Shown here piece after piece: positions 20,046-29,644 of a DNA stretch of 50,609 bases; within the stretch, counting starts at the first letter, position 1; each line of letters begins with the position of its first letter. The notes below the pieces were generated by a model, which saw nothing but the letters and a program-made list of their open reading frames with translations, did no database searches and had not been told where the DNA came from. The stretch lies in assembly GCF_000716335.1 (NCBI RefSeq), contig NZ_JOBL01000161.1, forward strand, positions 1-50,609. Reading direction: 5' to 3'. The stretch comes from Streptomyces sp. NRRL S-118. Lineage in GTDB: Bacteria > Actinomycetota > Actinomycetes > Streptomycetales > Streptomycetaceae. The translations under genes and the position numbers were made by a program.

Positions 20046-20705
20046 GTGACCGCACCGTTGACGCCGCCTCACCAGCCACCCCCGCACGACTCCTCGTGGC
20101 CGCCGCCGTACCCCTCCGCCGCCTCCGCCGCCTCCGGCGCCGCGGACGACGCGTCGCCGGACGTCGCCACGGAGCTGCGGCAGGGGGCCGTGGTGCTGCT
20201 CGGCGTGATGGTCGCGGGCGTGGTGCTCGGGCTGCTGTGGCTGTGGCTGGCGCCGCGGATCCCGCTGATCTCGGACGGCAAGGCGGTGTTCCTGAAGGAG
20301 ACCGAGGGCGAGAGCGCCGTCGGCGCGGACGGAACGTTCACGCTGCTCGCGCTGGCCCTCGGTGCGCTGAGCGCGGCGATCGTGTTCTGGTGCACGCGCC
20401 GCCACGGCGGCATCGCGGTGGTCGTCGGTCTGGCGCTGGGCGGCCTGCTGGGCTCCCTGCTCGGCTGGGGCATCGGGACGCTGCTGGGCCCCACGCACGA
20501 CGTGGTGGCGCACGCCCGCGCGGTGGGCGAGGGCGTGGTCTTCGACGCGCCGCTGGAGCTGGGCGCGCACGGTGCGCTGCTGGCGTGGCCGGTCGCCGCG
20601 ATGATCGTCCACCTGGGGCTGACGGCGCTCTTCGCGCCGCGGGACCCGGAGCCGGAGTGGGACCTGTACGGGCCGCCCTCCCCGCCGCCTCCGCACGGGG
20701 ACTGA
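20046..20705 (+). CDS. DUF2567-family membrane protein
   Basis: The 219-residue product has a Pro-rich cytoplasmic N-terminus (about 45 residues), then four membrane segments at about 48-70, 95-115, 120-142 and 175-198, with an extracellular loop carrying a VFLKETEGES segment. This layout matches the actinobacterial DUF2567 family, whose role is unknown. GTG 20046 lies 34 nt after the permease and may be read from the same transcript, although a CACGAT hexamer 6 nt upstream could give a separate start. Confidence 0.8.
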   Translation: MTAPLTPPHQPPPHDSSWPPPYPSAASAASGAADDASPDVATELRQGAVVLLGVMVAGVVLGLLWLWLAPRIPLISDGKAVFLKETEGESAVGADGTFTLLALALGALSAAIVFWCTRRHGGIAVVVGLALGGLLGSLLGWGIGTLLGPTHDVVAHARAVGEGVVFDAPLELGAHGALLAWPVAAMIVHLGLTALFAPRDPEPEWDLYGPPSPPPPHGD

Positions 20706-20776
20706 GCCGCGGGGCCGCCCGGGCCACGCGAGCCGCGCTCCCGGCCGACGGCCGGCGGGCCCGGGTCCGGCAGGAC

Positions 20777-21274
20777 CTACGCGCGGCCGATGGGGGCCAG
20801 CACCGCGCTGGTGAGGGCGGCGAGGTCCTTCGGGGCGAGCTCGACCTCCAGGCCGCGGCGGCCCGCCGAGATGCAGATCGTGGCGTGCTGCCCGGCCGAC
20901 GCGTCCAGGACCGTGCGCAGCCGCTTGCGCTGCCCGAGCGGCGAGATGCCGCCGCGGACGTACCCCGTCGTCCGCTCGGCCGCCGCCGGGTCCGCCATCG
21001 CCGCCCGCTTGCCGCCGACCGCGGCCGCCAGGGCCTTCAGGTCCAGCTGCCCGGCCACCGGTACGACCGCCACCGTCAGTTCGCCGTCCACGTCCGCGAC
21101 GAGCGTCTTGAACACCCGCTCGGGGGAGACCCCCAGCGCCTCGGCGGCCTCCTCCCCGTACGAGGGCGACGCCGGGTCGTGGTCGTACGCGTGCAGGGTG
21201 AACGGTGTGCCGGCGGCGGTCAGGGCGACCGTCGCCGGGGTGCCGCCGGCCTGTTTCCTGGTCTTCTTCGCCAC
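20777..21274 (-). CDS. ybaK: YbaK/EbsC-family Cys-tRNA(Pro) deacylase
   Basis: The 165-residue trans-editing enzyme hydrolyses Cys-tRNA(Pro) formed by prolyl-tRNA synthetase error. Family features are the FKTLVADVDGEL segment near residue 59, GGKRAAMADP near 87 and GGISPLGQRKRLRTVLD near 108. The length is typical of the family. GTG 21274 follows GAGGGAGCGG. It is the last gene of a three-gene minus-strand unit with the Lon-domain and helical-repeat proteins (gaps about 20 and 11 nt). Confidence 0.93.
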   Translation of the reverse strand: MAKKTRKQAGGTPATVALTAAGTPFTLHAYDHDPASPSYGEEAAEALGVSPERVFKTLVADVDGELTVAVVPVAGQLDLKALAAAVGGKRAAMADPAAAERTTGYVRGGISPLGQRKRLRTVLDASAGQHATICISAGRRGLEVELAPKDLAALTSAVLAPIGRA

Positions 21275-21294
21275 GTCGGGTCCGCTCCCTCGGG

Positions 21295-22035
21295 TCAGTT
21301 GGGGCTCGTCGGGGTACGGGTCAGCTCCACCGCCGGCAGCGACGGCAGGTGGCGCAGCACCGCCGTCTCCGAGCGCAGCAGGTGCAGCTCCTCCCGCAAC
21401 CGCGTCGCGGTGTCCGGCGCCTGGAGCAGCCGCTGCTTGGCGGGCGTGTCCAGCACCGCCGCCGCGGCCACCAGGTACGAGACGACCGACGGCTCGTCGG
21501 GCAGTTCCACGCCGGTCGCCAGCGAGCGCTCACGGGCGCCCGCGAGCCGCTTCTGATAGGTGCGGAAGGCGCGCAGGACACCTTCGGCGAGCGCGCCCGC
21601 GCCCTCGCCGGGCTCCTCCTCCAGCTCCTCCAGCTCGGCGGTCAGGAACGGACCGTCCGCGTCGACCGACAACACCTTCACACGCCGCGTGCCGGTCGCC
21701 AGCACCTCGAAGCTGCCGTCGGACCGCTCCCGGATGGTGGCCGCGTCCGCGATGCACCCCACCCGGTGGAACGCCTGGATCGGGTCGGGGCCGAACCCGG
21801 CGGCGGGCCCCTTCTCCGGCAGCCCGGTCTGGTCCGGCATGCCGGGCGCGGTCGGTGCGACCTCGCGCCCGTCGCGGATGGCGACGACGGCGAAGCGGCG
21901 CGGTTCGGACTCGTCGGTCTTCAGCAGCTCACGCATCATGGCGCGATAGCGCTCCTCGAAGACGTTGAGCGGCAGCACGAGGCCGGGGAACAGCACCGCG
22001 TTCAGCGGGAAGAGGGGCAGGCGAGCGGTGGTCAC
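21295..22035 (-). CDS. Lon protease N-terminal (substrate-binding) domain protein
   Basis: The 246-residue stand-alone LON_substr_bdg protein has RLPLFPLNAVLFPGLVLPLNVFEERYR at its start and GCIADAATIRERSDG in the middle. No ATPase or protease domain follows, so it is not Lon itself. These proteins are thought to bind unfolded or specific protein clients, but their job is not established. GTG 22035 was chosen to match the usual family start; a TTG three codons upstream is possible. It is co-transcribed with ybaK. Confidence 0.88.
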   Translation of the reverse strand: MTTARLPLFPLNAVLFPGLVLPLNVFEERYRAMMRELLKTDESEPRRFAVVAIRDGREVAPTAPGMPDQTGLPEKGPAAGFGPDPIQAFHRVGCIADAATIRERSDGSFEVLATGTRRVKVLSVDADGPFLTAELEELEEEPGEGAGALAEGVLRAFRTYQKRLAGARERSLATGVELPDEPSVVSYLVAAAAVLDTPAKQRLLQAPDTATRLREELHLLRSETAVLRHLPSLPAVELTRTPTSPN

Positions 22036-22046
22036 AACGGCCAAGC

Positions 22047-23090
22047 CTAATGGTCACCGCTCCGGCCCCGACCGGCCCGTCCGCGCAAAGGGACGGCCGG
22101 AGCCAGTTCGCGGCGCGCACCGTCGCGCGCGTCGAGGAACCGGCCGAGCGGATCGTCCCCGGACGAAGCCCAGGGGAACGACGTGGCGTGCGGCCCGATC
22201 AGCCGGAACTGCTCCAGTGCCGCGGCCCACCGCCCACGCTCGACCAGCACGTACGCCAGCACGTTGCGCACCTCGGCCGGCCAGGGATCGCCCGGCGCGT
22301 ACCGCGCGGACAGCTCCGCGGCCAGGTCCGCGGCCGCGTCGATCCGCTCGGCCGGGGCGGACGCGCCGCCGCCGGCCAGCAACTGCGTGCAGGCGGCCCG
22401 TACCGGCAACGCCCGTATCAGCGACCCCGGGAGGGCGTCGGCGGCGGCCTGCTCGGCGAAGTCGAAGCACTCGCGGTACGCGCAGCGGCGGGCGGCGGGC
22501 GTCGAGTCACGCCGGGCGCAGCACTGTGCCGACAGGTACTCGAGCGCCGCCACATGGCAGCCGTAGTGGTGCGCGGAGCGGCGCACCGCCTGCTCCCACA
22601 GCGCCTCGAACGCCGCGGGCGCGGCCTGCGTCCCGCGGGCGTGGTCCAGCGCGAGGCGCCACGGCACCGGGTCGCGCGGCGCGGCCGCGGCCACCGCTTC
22701 GATCATCGGCCCGAGCTCGCGCAGCCGCTCGGCGCGGGCGGGCGACTCCCAGGCCCTGCGCACCGCAAGCTCGGCCCGGACGAGCAGGGCGTCCGGGTCC
22801 TGCGGCGCGTCGGCCAGCCAGCCCCCCAGCCAGGCGTCGCGGCGGTGCGCGAACGCGGCCAGCCGCACCACGTACCGGTCGCGGCTCTCCCACTCGGCCG
22901 CCTCGCGCGTGGCGGCGAGGAGCGCGGCGGCCGGTGCGTGGTCGCCCAGGGCGGCGGCGACCAGCGCCGGGCCGAGCCGCTCGTCCGGTGCGTCGAGCAG
23001 CACGGCGTGGTCCGGCGGCAGCCCGTCGACGAGCTGCGGGGTGTGCCGGACCGCGCGGGCGGTGCTGAGCAGGGCACGGAGCAATGACAT
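22047..23090 (-). CDS. Helical-repeat (TPR-like) protein of unknown function
   Basis: The 347-residue soluble protein is rich in Ala, Arg and Leu with repeated helix pairs of about 34 residues and W-x-LALDHARG-type segments, which suggests a tetratricopeptide-like solenoid. Four Cys cluster around residues 190-210 (AQCCARR, RRCAYRECFD). No signal peptide or membrane segment is present. ATG 23090 (MSLLRALLS) is preferred; ATG 23102 adds four residues. Protein-protein interaction is likely, with unknown partners. Confidence 0.72.
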   Translation of the reverse strand: MSLLRALLSTARAVRHTPQLVDGLPPDHAVLLDAPDERLGPALVAAALGDHAPAAALLAATREAAEWESRDRYVVRLAAFAHRRDAWLGGWLADAPQDPDALLVRAELAVRRAWESPARAERLRELGPMIEAVAAAAPRDPVPWRLALDHARGTQAAPAAFEALWEQAVRRSAHHYGCHVAALEYLSAQCCARRDSTPAARRCAYRECFDFAEQAAADALPGSLIRALPVRAACTQLLAGGGASAPAERIDAAADLAAELSARYAPGDPWPAEVRNVLAYVLVERGRWAAALEQFRLIGPHATSFPWASSGDDPLGRFLDARDGARRELAPAVPLRGRAGRGRSGDH

Positions 23091-23228
23091 GGTGCGGACC
23101 ATTGAAAACCGCAGGTGGGAACCGCGGCCAGAGGGCCGCTGTGAAGCTTTGGTGGCGGCGGAATGGTTGCACCGCCCAATGCCAAGACCGCGTAAAGAAA
23201 ACGGTGGACCGGCTGTTCGTGCGACGGA

Positions 23229-24839
23229 TCAGCTGCGTCTGAGGAGGCGTGAGGCGCCCGCCGCGACCGTGGTGGCCAGGACCCACCCCAGCAGGATCAG
23301 CACCGCGGACGCCCACTGCCACAGGCCCTCCAGCCGCCAGTACCCGTCCTGCCCGAGGTTGATCACCGGCAGCAGCAGGTCCAGCGCGTACAGCGCCGCG
23401 TTCCAGTTCGGGTGCTCGTCCGTCTTGATGGCCGTCGGGTCGCACCGGGAGAACGCCAGCGTGCCCGCCGCCCACAGCACCGCCATCCACAGCGCCGCCC
23501 TCCCCGGCCGGTACCCGTACGCCACCGTCCAGTCCTGCAGGTAGCCCCACAGCTTCGCCGCCAGCGGCAGCGTCTCGCGCCGCCGGCGCTGCTTGGCGAG
23601 CAGCACCTCCCGGGCGTCCGCGTCCTCCCCGCTGTTGCGCAGCACCGCCGCCAGGCGCTCGTACGGCTCGGGTGCGAACTCGGGGGTCGCCGCCGCCACC
23701 CACTCCAGACGGCGGGCGAGCGGGAAGTGCCCGTACGGTACGAGGTTCTCGTACACGAAGCCGCCCATCGCCAGCCCGCCCGGGCCCGGCCAGCTGGTGG
23801 ACAGGTCGATCAGCGTGACGACCTTCGCGCCGTTCAGCACCACCCGGCCCTCCTCCGGGCGCTCGCTGTTGAACCGCAGCTCCGGGGTGACGATCCGGCG
23901 CAGCGACAGCTCTTCCCTCCGCTCCGACGACAGCAGGAAGCGCGCGTGGTGGAAGTCGACGGCGTCACCGAACCGGCCGTCGTCCAGCCGCACCCCGCCG
24001 CGGCACTCGAAGGGCTGGATGCGGGTCCCGCGCATCGGCGTGTTGAAGGTGGCCAGCCCGCCCGGCGGGGTAGCGCCCGCCACGTTCCCCGTCGAGTCGC
24101 TCACCCACGCGTACGTCATGTAGAGCGTGCGCTCCACGCTCAGTTGCGGCGCGTTCAGCGCCCGCCGGCCCTCCGCCCCGCGCAGCCGGCTGCCGCGCAG
24201 GCTGAGCGACACGCCGACCTTGGCCCCGCGCAGCGAGAACTCCCCGTACGTCTCGATCAGCTCGGCCTGCAGGTCCTGGGCGACCGACATGCCGTCCGCG
24301 ACGATCGCCCGGCCCCGGGAGTCCGGCCGGACGTGTATCTGGTTGATCAGCAGGTCCGTGCCGATCTGGGCGTCCGTGAGCCGCACGCCCCGCTCGACCC
24401 GGCAGCGCGGCAGGTGCAGATCGCCCTCCGTGTGCAGCCGGGCCGCCTCCAGCCGCGGTATCGCGCAGCCCACCATGCGCAGCGTGCCGAACCGGGACTC
24501 GGGCAGCACCACCTCCTCCTGGAACCGGCAGCCCTGCAGCTCCACGTACGGCGCGATCGTGCCGCCCGCCAGATCCAGCCGCCCGGTGATCTGCACCCCG
24601 CGCAGCTTCAGCGCCGAGACCCGCCCGGCCAGCGCCGGTGGCCCGTCCAGCAGCAGCAGCGCGACCACCCGGGCCCGGACGCTGCGCTCCGGCGGCCAGT
24701 CGCGAGGCGAGAACGGATCGTCCAGCAGTGCGTTGCCCACGGTCAGGTCGTAGGTCGCACCGATCCGGAACGCCTGCCACATCCCCAGCTCGGTCGGACT
24801 GAGGTCGCCCGGCACATCGTCGTCGTGCGGCTCGGTCAC
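23229..24839 (-). CDS. Large membrane-anchored protein with pentapeptide/beta-helix-like repeats
   Basis: The 536-residue product has a long central region (residues about 75-340) of short repeats with regularly spaced Leu/Val (GVQITGRLDLAGGTI, AARLHTEGDLHLPR, AKVGVSLSLRGSRL), typical of a right-handed beta-helix of the pentapeptide or bactofilin kind. Two strong membrane segments lie at the C-terminus (about 455-475 and 505-528), separated by an ALDLLLPVINLGQDGYW loop. Relatives are sometimes labelled oxidoreductase, but I see no cofactor motif. The function is unknown. It is divergent from hisD across a 161-nt region. Confidence 0.8.
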   Translation of the reverse strand: MTEPHDDDVPGDLSPTELGMWQAFRIGATYDLTVGNALLDDPFSPRDWPPERSVRARVVALLLLDGPPALAGRVSALKLRGVQITGRLDLAGGTIAPYVELQGCRFQEEVVLPESRFGTLRMVGCAIPRLEAARLHTEGDLHLPRCRVERGVRLTDAQIGTDLLINQIHVRPDSRGRAIVADGMSVAQDLQAELIETYGEFSLRGAKVGVSLSLRGSRLRGAEGRRALNAPQLSVERTLYMTYAWVSDSTGNVAGATPPGGLATFNTPMRGTRIQPFECRGGVRLDDGRFGDAVDFHHARFLLSSERREELSLRRIVTPELRFNSERPEEGRVVLNGAKVVTLIDLSTSWPGPGGLAMGGFVYENLVPYGHFPLARRLEWVAAATPEFAPEPYERLAAVLRNSGEDADAREVLLAKQRRRRETLPLAAKLWGYLQDWTVAYGYRPGRAALWMAVLWAAGTLAFSRCDPTAIKTDEHPNWNAALYALDLLLPVINLGQDGYWRLEGLWQWASAVLILLGWVLATTVAAGASRLLRRS

Positions 24840-24943
24840 TGCCGCCCCCTCCGCTTCCCCGTGTTTCGTACGAGTGTTCTTCCCGCTGTGTGACGGACCG
24901 AACGCTAACGGTCAGGTGTGACAACAAGACGCCACTGCGGCGT

Positions 24944-24960
24944 GTATCAGCCAGTGATAC
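24944..24960. promoter_or_regulatory. Inverted repeat in the hisD promoter region
   Basis: GTATCA (24944-24949), spacer GCCAG, TGATAC (24955-24960): a perfect 6-bp inverted repeat 40-57 nt before the hisD start and about 105 nt from the divergent gene. Its position suits an operator for either gene. The regulator is unknown. Confidence 0.4.
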
Positions 24961-25000
24961 GGACGTCCGGCTCCGCGACGCCGTCTGCGAGAATTGACCT

Positions 25001-26323
25001 GTGATCTCACGAATCGATCTGCGTGGTGACGCCCTGCCGAAGGGCGGCGCCCTGCGCGACCTGCTGCCCCGTGCCGAGTTCGACGTGGAAGCCGCCCTGG
25101 AGAAGGTGCGGCCCATCTGCGAGGCCGTGCATCATCGGGGCGACGCGGCGCTGATCGACTACGCGGAGAAGTTCGACGGCGTGGTCCTCGACCGCGTCCG
25201 CGTCCCGGCCGCCGCGCTCACGCGCGCGCTGGAGGAGCTGGACCCGGCCGTCCGCGCCGGTCTGGAGGAGTCGATCCGGCGGACCAGGATCGTCCACCGC
25301 GAGCAGCGCCGCGGCCAGCACACCACCCAGGTGGTGCCCGGCGGCACGGTGACCGAGAAGTGGGTTCCGGTCCAGCGCGTCGGGCTGTACGCGCCCGGCG
25401 GCCGCTCCGTCTACCCCTCGTCCGTGATCATGAACGCCGTCCCGGCGCAGGAGGCGGGCGTCGAGTCGATCGCCCTCGCCTCCCCGCCGCAGAAGGAGCA
25501 CGGCGGCCTGCCGCACCCCACGATCCTCGCCGCCTGCGCCCTGCTCGGCGTCGACGAGGTGTACGCGGCCGGGGGCGCCCAGGCCGTCGCCATGTTCGCG
25601 TACGGCACCGAGTCCTGCGCTCCGGCCGACATGGTCACCGGCCCCGGCAACATCTGGGTCGCCGCGGCAAAGCGGTACTTCACCGGCCGGATCGGCATCG
25701 ACACCGAGGCCGGCCCGACGGAGATCGCCGTCCTCGCCGACGACACCGCCGACCCGGTGCACATCGCCGCCGACCTCATCAGCCAGGCCGAGCACGACCC
25801 GCTCGCCGCCGCGGTCCTCGTCACCGACTCCGCCGAGCTGGCCGAGGCCGTCGAGAAGGAACTGGAGCCGCAGGTCGCCGCCACCAAGCACGTCGAGGAC
25901 CGGATCGTGCCCGCGCTGCGCGGCAAGCAGTCCGCGATCGTGCTGGTCGACGGCCTGGAGGAGGGCCTGCGCGTGGTCGACGCGTACGGCGCCGAGCACC
26001 TGGAGATCCAGACCGCCGACGCCGCGGCCGTGGCCCAGCGCGTCCGCAACGCGGGCGCCGTCTTCGTCGGCCCGTGGGCGCCCGTCTCGCTGGGCGACTA
26101 CTGCGCGGGCTCCAACCACGTCCTTCCCACCGGCGGTTGCGCCTGCCACTCCTCCGGCCTGTCCGTCCAGTCGTTCCTGCGCGGCATCCACATCGTGGAC
26201 TACACGCGCGACGCGCTGGCCGAGGTCGCCCACCACGTGGTGACGCTCGCCGAGGCGGAGGACCTCCCGGCGCACGGCGCCGCTGTCAAGGCCCGGTTCG
26301 GGTGGAAGGTGCCGCAGCAGTGA
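25001..26323 (+). CDS. hisD: Histidinol dehydrogenase
   Basis: The 440-residue enzyme carries out the last two steps of histidine synthesis, oxidising L-histidinol to L-histidine with two NAD+. Family blocks are all present: [43 protein letters not shown], the catalytic [12 protein letters not shown] (Glu/His) and [13 protein letters not shown] 25001 has no ribosome site but lies 6 nt after a GAGAAT hexamer, so a leaderless start is possible. It heads the his operon; the stop overlaps the hisC start by 4 bp. Confidence 0.97.
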   Translation: MISRIDLRGDALPKGGALRDLLPRAEFDVEAALEKVRPICEAVHHRGDAALIDYAEKFDGVVLDRVRVPAAALTRALEELDPAVRAGLEESIRRTRIVHREQRRGQHTTQVVPGGTVTEKWVPVQRVGLYAPGGRSVYPSSVIMNAVPAQEAGVESIALASPPQKEHGGLPHPTILAACALLGVDEVYAAGGAQAVAMFAYGTESCAPADMVTGPGNIWVAAAKRYFTGRIGIDTEAGPTEIAVLADDTADPVHIAADLISQAEHDPLAAAVLVTDSAELAEAVEKELEPQVAATKHVEDRIVPALRGKQSAIVLVDGLEEGLRVVDAYGAEHLEIQTADAAAVAQRVRNAGAVFVGPWAPVSLGDYCAGSNHVLPTGGCACHSSGLSVQSFLRGIHIVDYTRDALAEVAHHVVTLAEAEDLPAHGAAVKARFGWKVPQQ

Positions 26324-27438
26324 CCCCCGACACCATCGGCATCGACGACCTGCCCATCCGCGACGAGCTGCGCGGCAAGTCCCCCTACGGCGCGCCGCAG
26401 CTCGACGTGCCCGTACGCCTCAACACCAACGAGAACCCCTACCCGCTGCCCGAACCGCTCGTCGAACGCATCGCCGAGCGCGTCCGGGAGGCCGCCCGCA
26501 CGCTCAACCGCTACCCCGACCGGGACGCCGTCGAGCTGCGCTCGGAACTGGCCGCCTACCTCACCCGGACCACCGGGTACGAGGTCGGCCGGGCCAACGT
26601 CTGGGCCGCCAACGGCTCCAACGAGGTCATCCAGCAGCTGCTGCAGACCTTCGCCGGACCGGGGCGCCTCGCGATCGGCTTCGAGCCCTCGTACTCGATG
26701 CACGGCCTGATCTCGCGCGGGACGGGCACGGGCTGGATCTCCGGGCCCCGCAACGACGACTTCACCATCGACGTCGCCTCCGCCGCGCACGCCATCGAAC
26801 GGCACTGCCCCGACGTCGTCTTCATCACCTCGCCCAACAACCCCACGGGCACCGCCGTCGAGGCGGAGACCGTGGTGACGCTGTACGAGGCGGCCCAGGC
26901 CGCCCGGCCGTCCCTGGTCGTGGTCGACGAGGCGTACGTGGAATTCAGCCACCGCCCCTCGCTCCTGCCGCTGATCGAGGGCCGCCCCAACCTGGTGGTC
27001 TCCCGCACCATGTCCAAGGCGTTCGGCGCCGCCGGGCTGCGCCTGGGCTACCTCGCCGCGCACCGGGCCGTGGTCGACGCCGTACAGCTGGTGCGCCTGC
27101 CGTACCACCTGTCGGCGATCACCCAGGCCACCGCGCTCGCCGCGCTGGAGCACACCGATACGCTGCTGGGGTACGTCGAGCAGCTCAAGGCCGAACGCGA
27201 CCGGCTCGTCGCCGAGCTGCGCGCCACCGGCTACGAGGTGACCGAGTCCGACGCCAACTTCGTCCAGTTCGGACGGTTCGAGGACGCGCACGCCGTGTGG
27301 CAGCGGATCCTCGACCGGGGCGTCCTCGTCCGTGACAACGGCGTACCGGGGTGGCTGCGGGTCACCGCCGGCACCCCCGAAGAGAACGACGCGTTCCTGG
27401 ATGCGGTTCGCGCACTGAAGAAGGAGCAGAGCTCATGA
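26320..27438 (+). CDS. hisC: Histidinol-phosphate aminotransferase
   Basis: The 372-residue PLP-dependent class I/II aminotransferase converts imidazole acetol phosphate plus Glu to histidinol phosphate. It shows [12 protein letters not shown] near the N-terminus, TSPNNPTGT and VVDEAYVEF in the middle, and the PLP-lysine block [20 protein letters not shown] 26320 overlaps the hisD stop (GTGA) and the stop overlaps the hisB ATG, so translation is coupled along the operon. Confidence 0.96.
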   Translation: MTPDTIGIDDLPIRDELRGKSPYGAPQLDVPVRLNTNENPYPLPEPLVERIAERVREAARTLNRYPDRDAVELRSELAAYLTRTTGYEVGRANVWAANGSNEVIQQLLQTFAGPGRLAIGFEPSYSMHGLISRGTGTGWISGPRNDDFTIDVASAAHAIERHCPDVVFITSPNNPTGTAVEAETVVTLYEAAQAARPSLVVVDEAYVEFSHRPSLLPLIEGRPNLVVSRTMSKAFGAAGLRLGYLAAHRAVVDAVQLVRLPYHLSAITQATALAALEHTDTLLGYVEQLKAERDRLVAELRATGYEVTESDANFVQFGRFEDAHAVWQRILDRGVLVRDNGVPGWLRVTAGTPEENDAFLDAVRALKKEQSS

Positions 27439-28028
27439 GCCGCGTAGGACGGGTCGAGCGCACCACCAAGGAGACGTCCGTCGTCGTCGAGATGGACCTC
27501 GACGGGACCGGCAAGGTCGACGTGTCGACCGGTGTCGGGTTCTACGACCACATGCTCGACCAGCTCGGCCGCCACGGTCTGTTCGACCTCACCGTCAAGA
27601 CCGACGGCGACCTGCACATCGACTCGCACCACACCATCGAGGACACCGCCCTCGCGCTGGGCGCCGCCTTCAAGCAGGCCCTCGGCGACAAGGTGGGCAT
27701 CTACCGGTTCGGCAACTGCACGGTGCCGCTGGACGAGTCCCTCGCCCAGGTCACCGTCGACCTGTCCGGCCGCCCCTACCTGGTGCACACCGAGCCGGAG
27801 AACATGGCGCCGATGATCGGCTCCTACGACACGACGATGACCCGGCACATCCTGGAGTCGTTCGTCGCGCAGGCCCAGATCGCGCTGCACGTCCACGTGC
27901 CGTACGGACGCAACGCCCACCACATCGTGGAGTGCCAGTTCAAGGCCCTCGCCCGCGCCCTGCGGTACGCCTCCGAGCGTGACCCGCGTGCGGCCGGGAT
28001 CCTTCCGTCCACGAAGGGCGCGCTGTGA
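27435..28028 (+). CDS. hisB: Imidazoleglycerol-phosphate dehydratase
   Basis: The 197-residue monofunctional enzyme dehydrates imidazole glycerol phosphate to imidazole acetol phosphate with Mn2+. The two metal-binding His clusters are present: [10 protein letters not shown] with [10 protein letters not shown], and a later [17 protein letters not shown]. There is no N-terminal histidinol-phosphatase domain as in enterobacterial HisB; a separate phosphatase must be encoded elsewhere. ATG 27435 overlaps the hisC stop. Confidence 0.97.
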   Translation: MSRVGRVERTTKETSVVVEMDLDGTGKVDVSTGVGFYDHMLDQLGRHGLFDLTVKTDGDLHIDSHHTIEDTALALGAAFKQALGDKVGIYRFGNCTVPLDESLAQVTVDLSGRPYLVHTEPENMAPMIGSYDTTMTRHILESFVAQAQIALHVHVPYGRNAHHIVECQFKALARALRYASERDPRAAGILPSTKGAL

Positions 28029-28192
28029 CGGGCCTCTCGACCATCCTGATCGTGGTCGGCCTCTTCCTGGCGGGAGGCGTGTACTCCTTCAGCAAGCAGA
28101 AGATGCCCAGGAGCGTCATCGTCCTGCTGGCCATCGCCTCCGCGATGTGCCTGGCCGCGGGCGTCCTGCGCATCCAGGGGATCTGGGAGTGA
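28025..28192 (+). CDS. Small two-helix membrane protein in the his operon (55 aa)
   Basis: The frame opens with GTG inside the hisB stop (4-bp overlap) and ends 5 nt before the hisH start, so it is packed into the operon like a real gene. The product begins [18 protein letters not shown], with a first membrane helix at residues 4-20, a short basic loop [10 protein letters not shown], and a second helix at 31-49 ending in RIQGIWE. No family is recognised. It may couple translation of hisB to hisH or sit in the membrane near the pathway. Codon use matches its neighbours. Confidence 0.75.
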   Translation: MTGLSTILIVVGLFLAGGVYSFSKQKMPRSVIVLLAIASAMCLAAGVLRIQGIWE

Positions 28193-28197
28193 GCGCG

Positions 28198-28839
28198 ATG
28201 AGCACCTCGAAGAAGGTCGTGGTCTTCGACTACGGATTCGGCAACGTCCGCTCCGCCGAGCGGGCCCTCGCCCACGTCGGCGCCGACGTCGAGATCACCC
28301 GCGACTACGACCGCGCCATGAACGCCGACGGCCTCCTGGTCCCCGGCGTGGGCGCCTTCTCCGCCTGCATGACCGGACTCAAGGAAGCCCGCGGCGACTG
28401 GATCGTGGAGCGCCGGCTCTCCGGCGGCCGCCCCGTCATGGGCATCTGCGTCGGCATGCAGATCCTCTTCGCCCGCGGCATCGAGCACGGCGTGGAGACC
28501 GAGGGCCTCGACGAGTGGCCCGGCACGGTCGGCCCGCTGAAGGCACCCGTCGTGCCCCACATGGGCTGGAACACCGTCGAGGCGCCCGGGGACAGCGAGC
28601 TCTTCGCCGGCCTCGACGCCGACAGCCGGTTCTACTTCGTGCACTCCTACGCCGTGCGCGACTGGAGCCTGGAGATCACCAACCCCGCCATGCGCGCACC
28701 CAAGGTGACCTGGTCCACGCACGGCGAGCGGTTCGTGGCCGCCGTCGAGAACGGCGCCCTGTGGGCGACGCAGTTCCACCCCGAGAAGTCCGGCGACGCC
28801 GGCGCCCAGCTGCTGACCAACTGGCTGAACTCCTTCTAG
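28198..28839 (+). CDS. hisH: Imidazole glycerol phosphate synthase, glutaminase subunit
   Basis: The 213-residue class I glutamine amidotransferase feeds ammonia from Gln to HisF. The triad is visible: nucleophile Cys in [10 protein letters not shown] and the His/Glu pair in FHPEKSG, plus [11 protein letters not shown] near residue 45. ATG 28198 was chosen because GGGAG lies 8 nt upstream; GTG 28189 is in frame but overlaps the small upstream gene. A 70-nt gap without a clear hairpin separates it from hisA. Confidence 0.96.
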   Translation: MSTSKKVVVFDYGFGNVRSAERALAHVGADVEITRDYDRAMNADGLLVPGVGAFSACMTGLKEARGDWIVERRLSGGRPVMGICVGMQILFARGIEHGVETEGLDEWPGTVGPLKAPVVPHMGWNTVEAPGDSELFAGLDADSRFYFVHSYAVRDWSLEITNPAMRAPKVTWSTHGERFVAAVENGALWATQFHPEKSGDAGAQLLTNWLNSF

Positions 28840-28909
28840 CCGCCCGGCTTCCGCAGCTCCCCTTCCCGGCTCCCTAGCTCCTTCCACTCCCTACCGAGGA
28901 TTAGCTGAG

Positions 28910-29644
28910 ATGAGCAAGCTCGAACTCCTCCCCGCCGTCGACGTCCGGGACGGCCAGGCCGTACGGCTCGTCCATGGCGAGTCCGGCACGGAGACGTCGT
29001 ACGGCTCTCCCCTGGAGGCGGCCCTGACCTGGCAGCGGGCGGGCGCCGAGTGGCTGCATCTCGTCGACCTCGACGCCGCCTTCGGCACCGGGGACAACCG
29101 CGAGCTGATCGCCGAGGTGGCCAGGGCCATGGACATCAAGGTCGAGCTGTCCGGCGGCATCCGCGACGACGCCTCCCTGGCCGCCGCGCTCGCCACCGGC
29201 TGCACCCGGGTCAACCTGGGCACGGCCGCCCTGGAGACCCCCGAGTGGGTCGCCAAGGTCATCGCCGAGCACGGCGACAAGATCGCGGTCGGCCTGGACG
29301 TCCGCGGCACCACGCTGCGCGGCCGCGGCTGGACCCGCGACGGCGGCGACCTGTACGAGACGCTGGCCCGCCTCGACTCCGAGGGCTGCGCGCGCTACGT
29401 CGTCACCGACATCGCCAAGGACGGCACCCTGCAGGGCCCCAACCTGGAGTTGCTGCGCAACGTCTGCGCCGCCACCGACAAGCCGGTGGTCGCCTCCGGC
29501 GGTGTCTCCTCGCTCGACGACCTGCGGGCGCTCGCGGGTCTCGTCCCCGAGGGCGTCGAGGGAGCGATCGTCGGCAAGGCGCTGTACGCGAAGGCGTTCA
29601 CCCTCGAAGAGGCCCTCGCGGCCGTCGCGGCGGTGGCGGAATGA
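28910..29644 (+). CDS. priA: Bifunctional HisA/TrpF isomerase (PriA)
   Basis: The 244-residue (beta-alpha)8-barrel isomerises ProFAR to PRFAR in histidine synthesis and, in actinobacteria, also phosphoribosylanthranilate in tryptophan synthesis. Catalytic Asp are in [17 protein letters not shown] (near residue 11) and [10 protein letters not shown] (near 130). The RLVHGESG loop and GRGWTRDGG loop are the Arg/Trp elements PriA uses for both substrates. No trpF gene is in this window, which fits. A GAGGA ribosome site precedes ATG 28910; the stop overlaps the next start. Confidence 0.96.
   Translation: MSKLELLPAVDVRDGQAVRLVHGESGTETSYGSPLEAALTWQRAGAEWLHLVDLDAAFGTGDNRELIAEVARAMDIKVELSGGIRDDASLAAALATGCTRVNLGTAALETPEWVAKVIAEHGDKIAVGLDVRGTTLRGRGWTRDGGDLYETLARLDSEGCARYVVTDIAKDGTLQGPNLELLRNVCAATDKPVVASGGVSSLDDLRALAGLVPEGVEGAIVGKALYAKAFTLEEALAAVAAVAE

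Noticed and set aside
20741..20755. Terminator between DUF2567 and ybaK genes
   Set aside because: Only a 6-bp CCGGCC/GGCCGG stem with a 3-nt loop is present; too weak to annotate in such GC-rich DNA.
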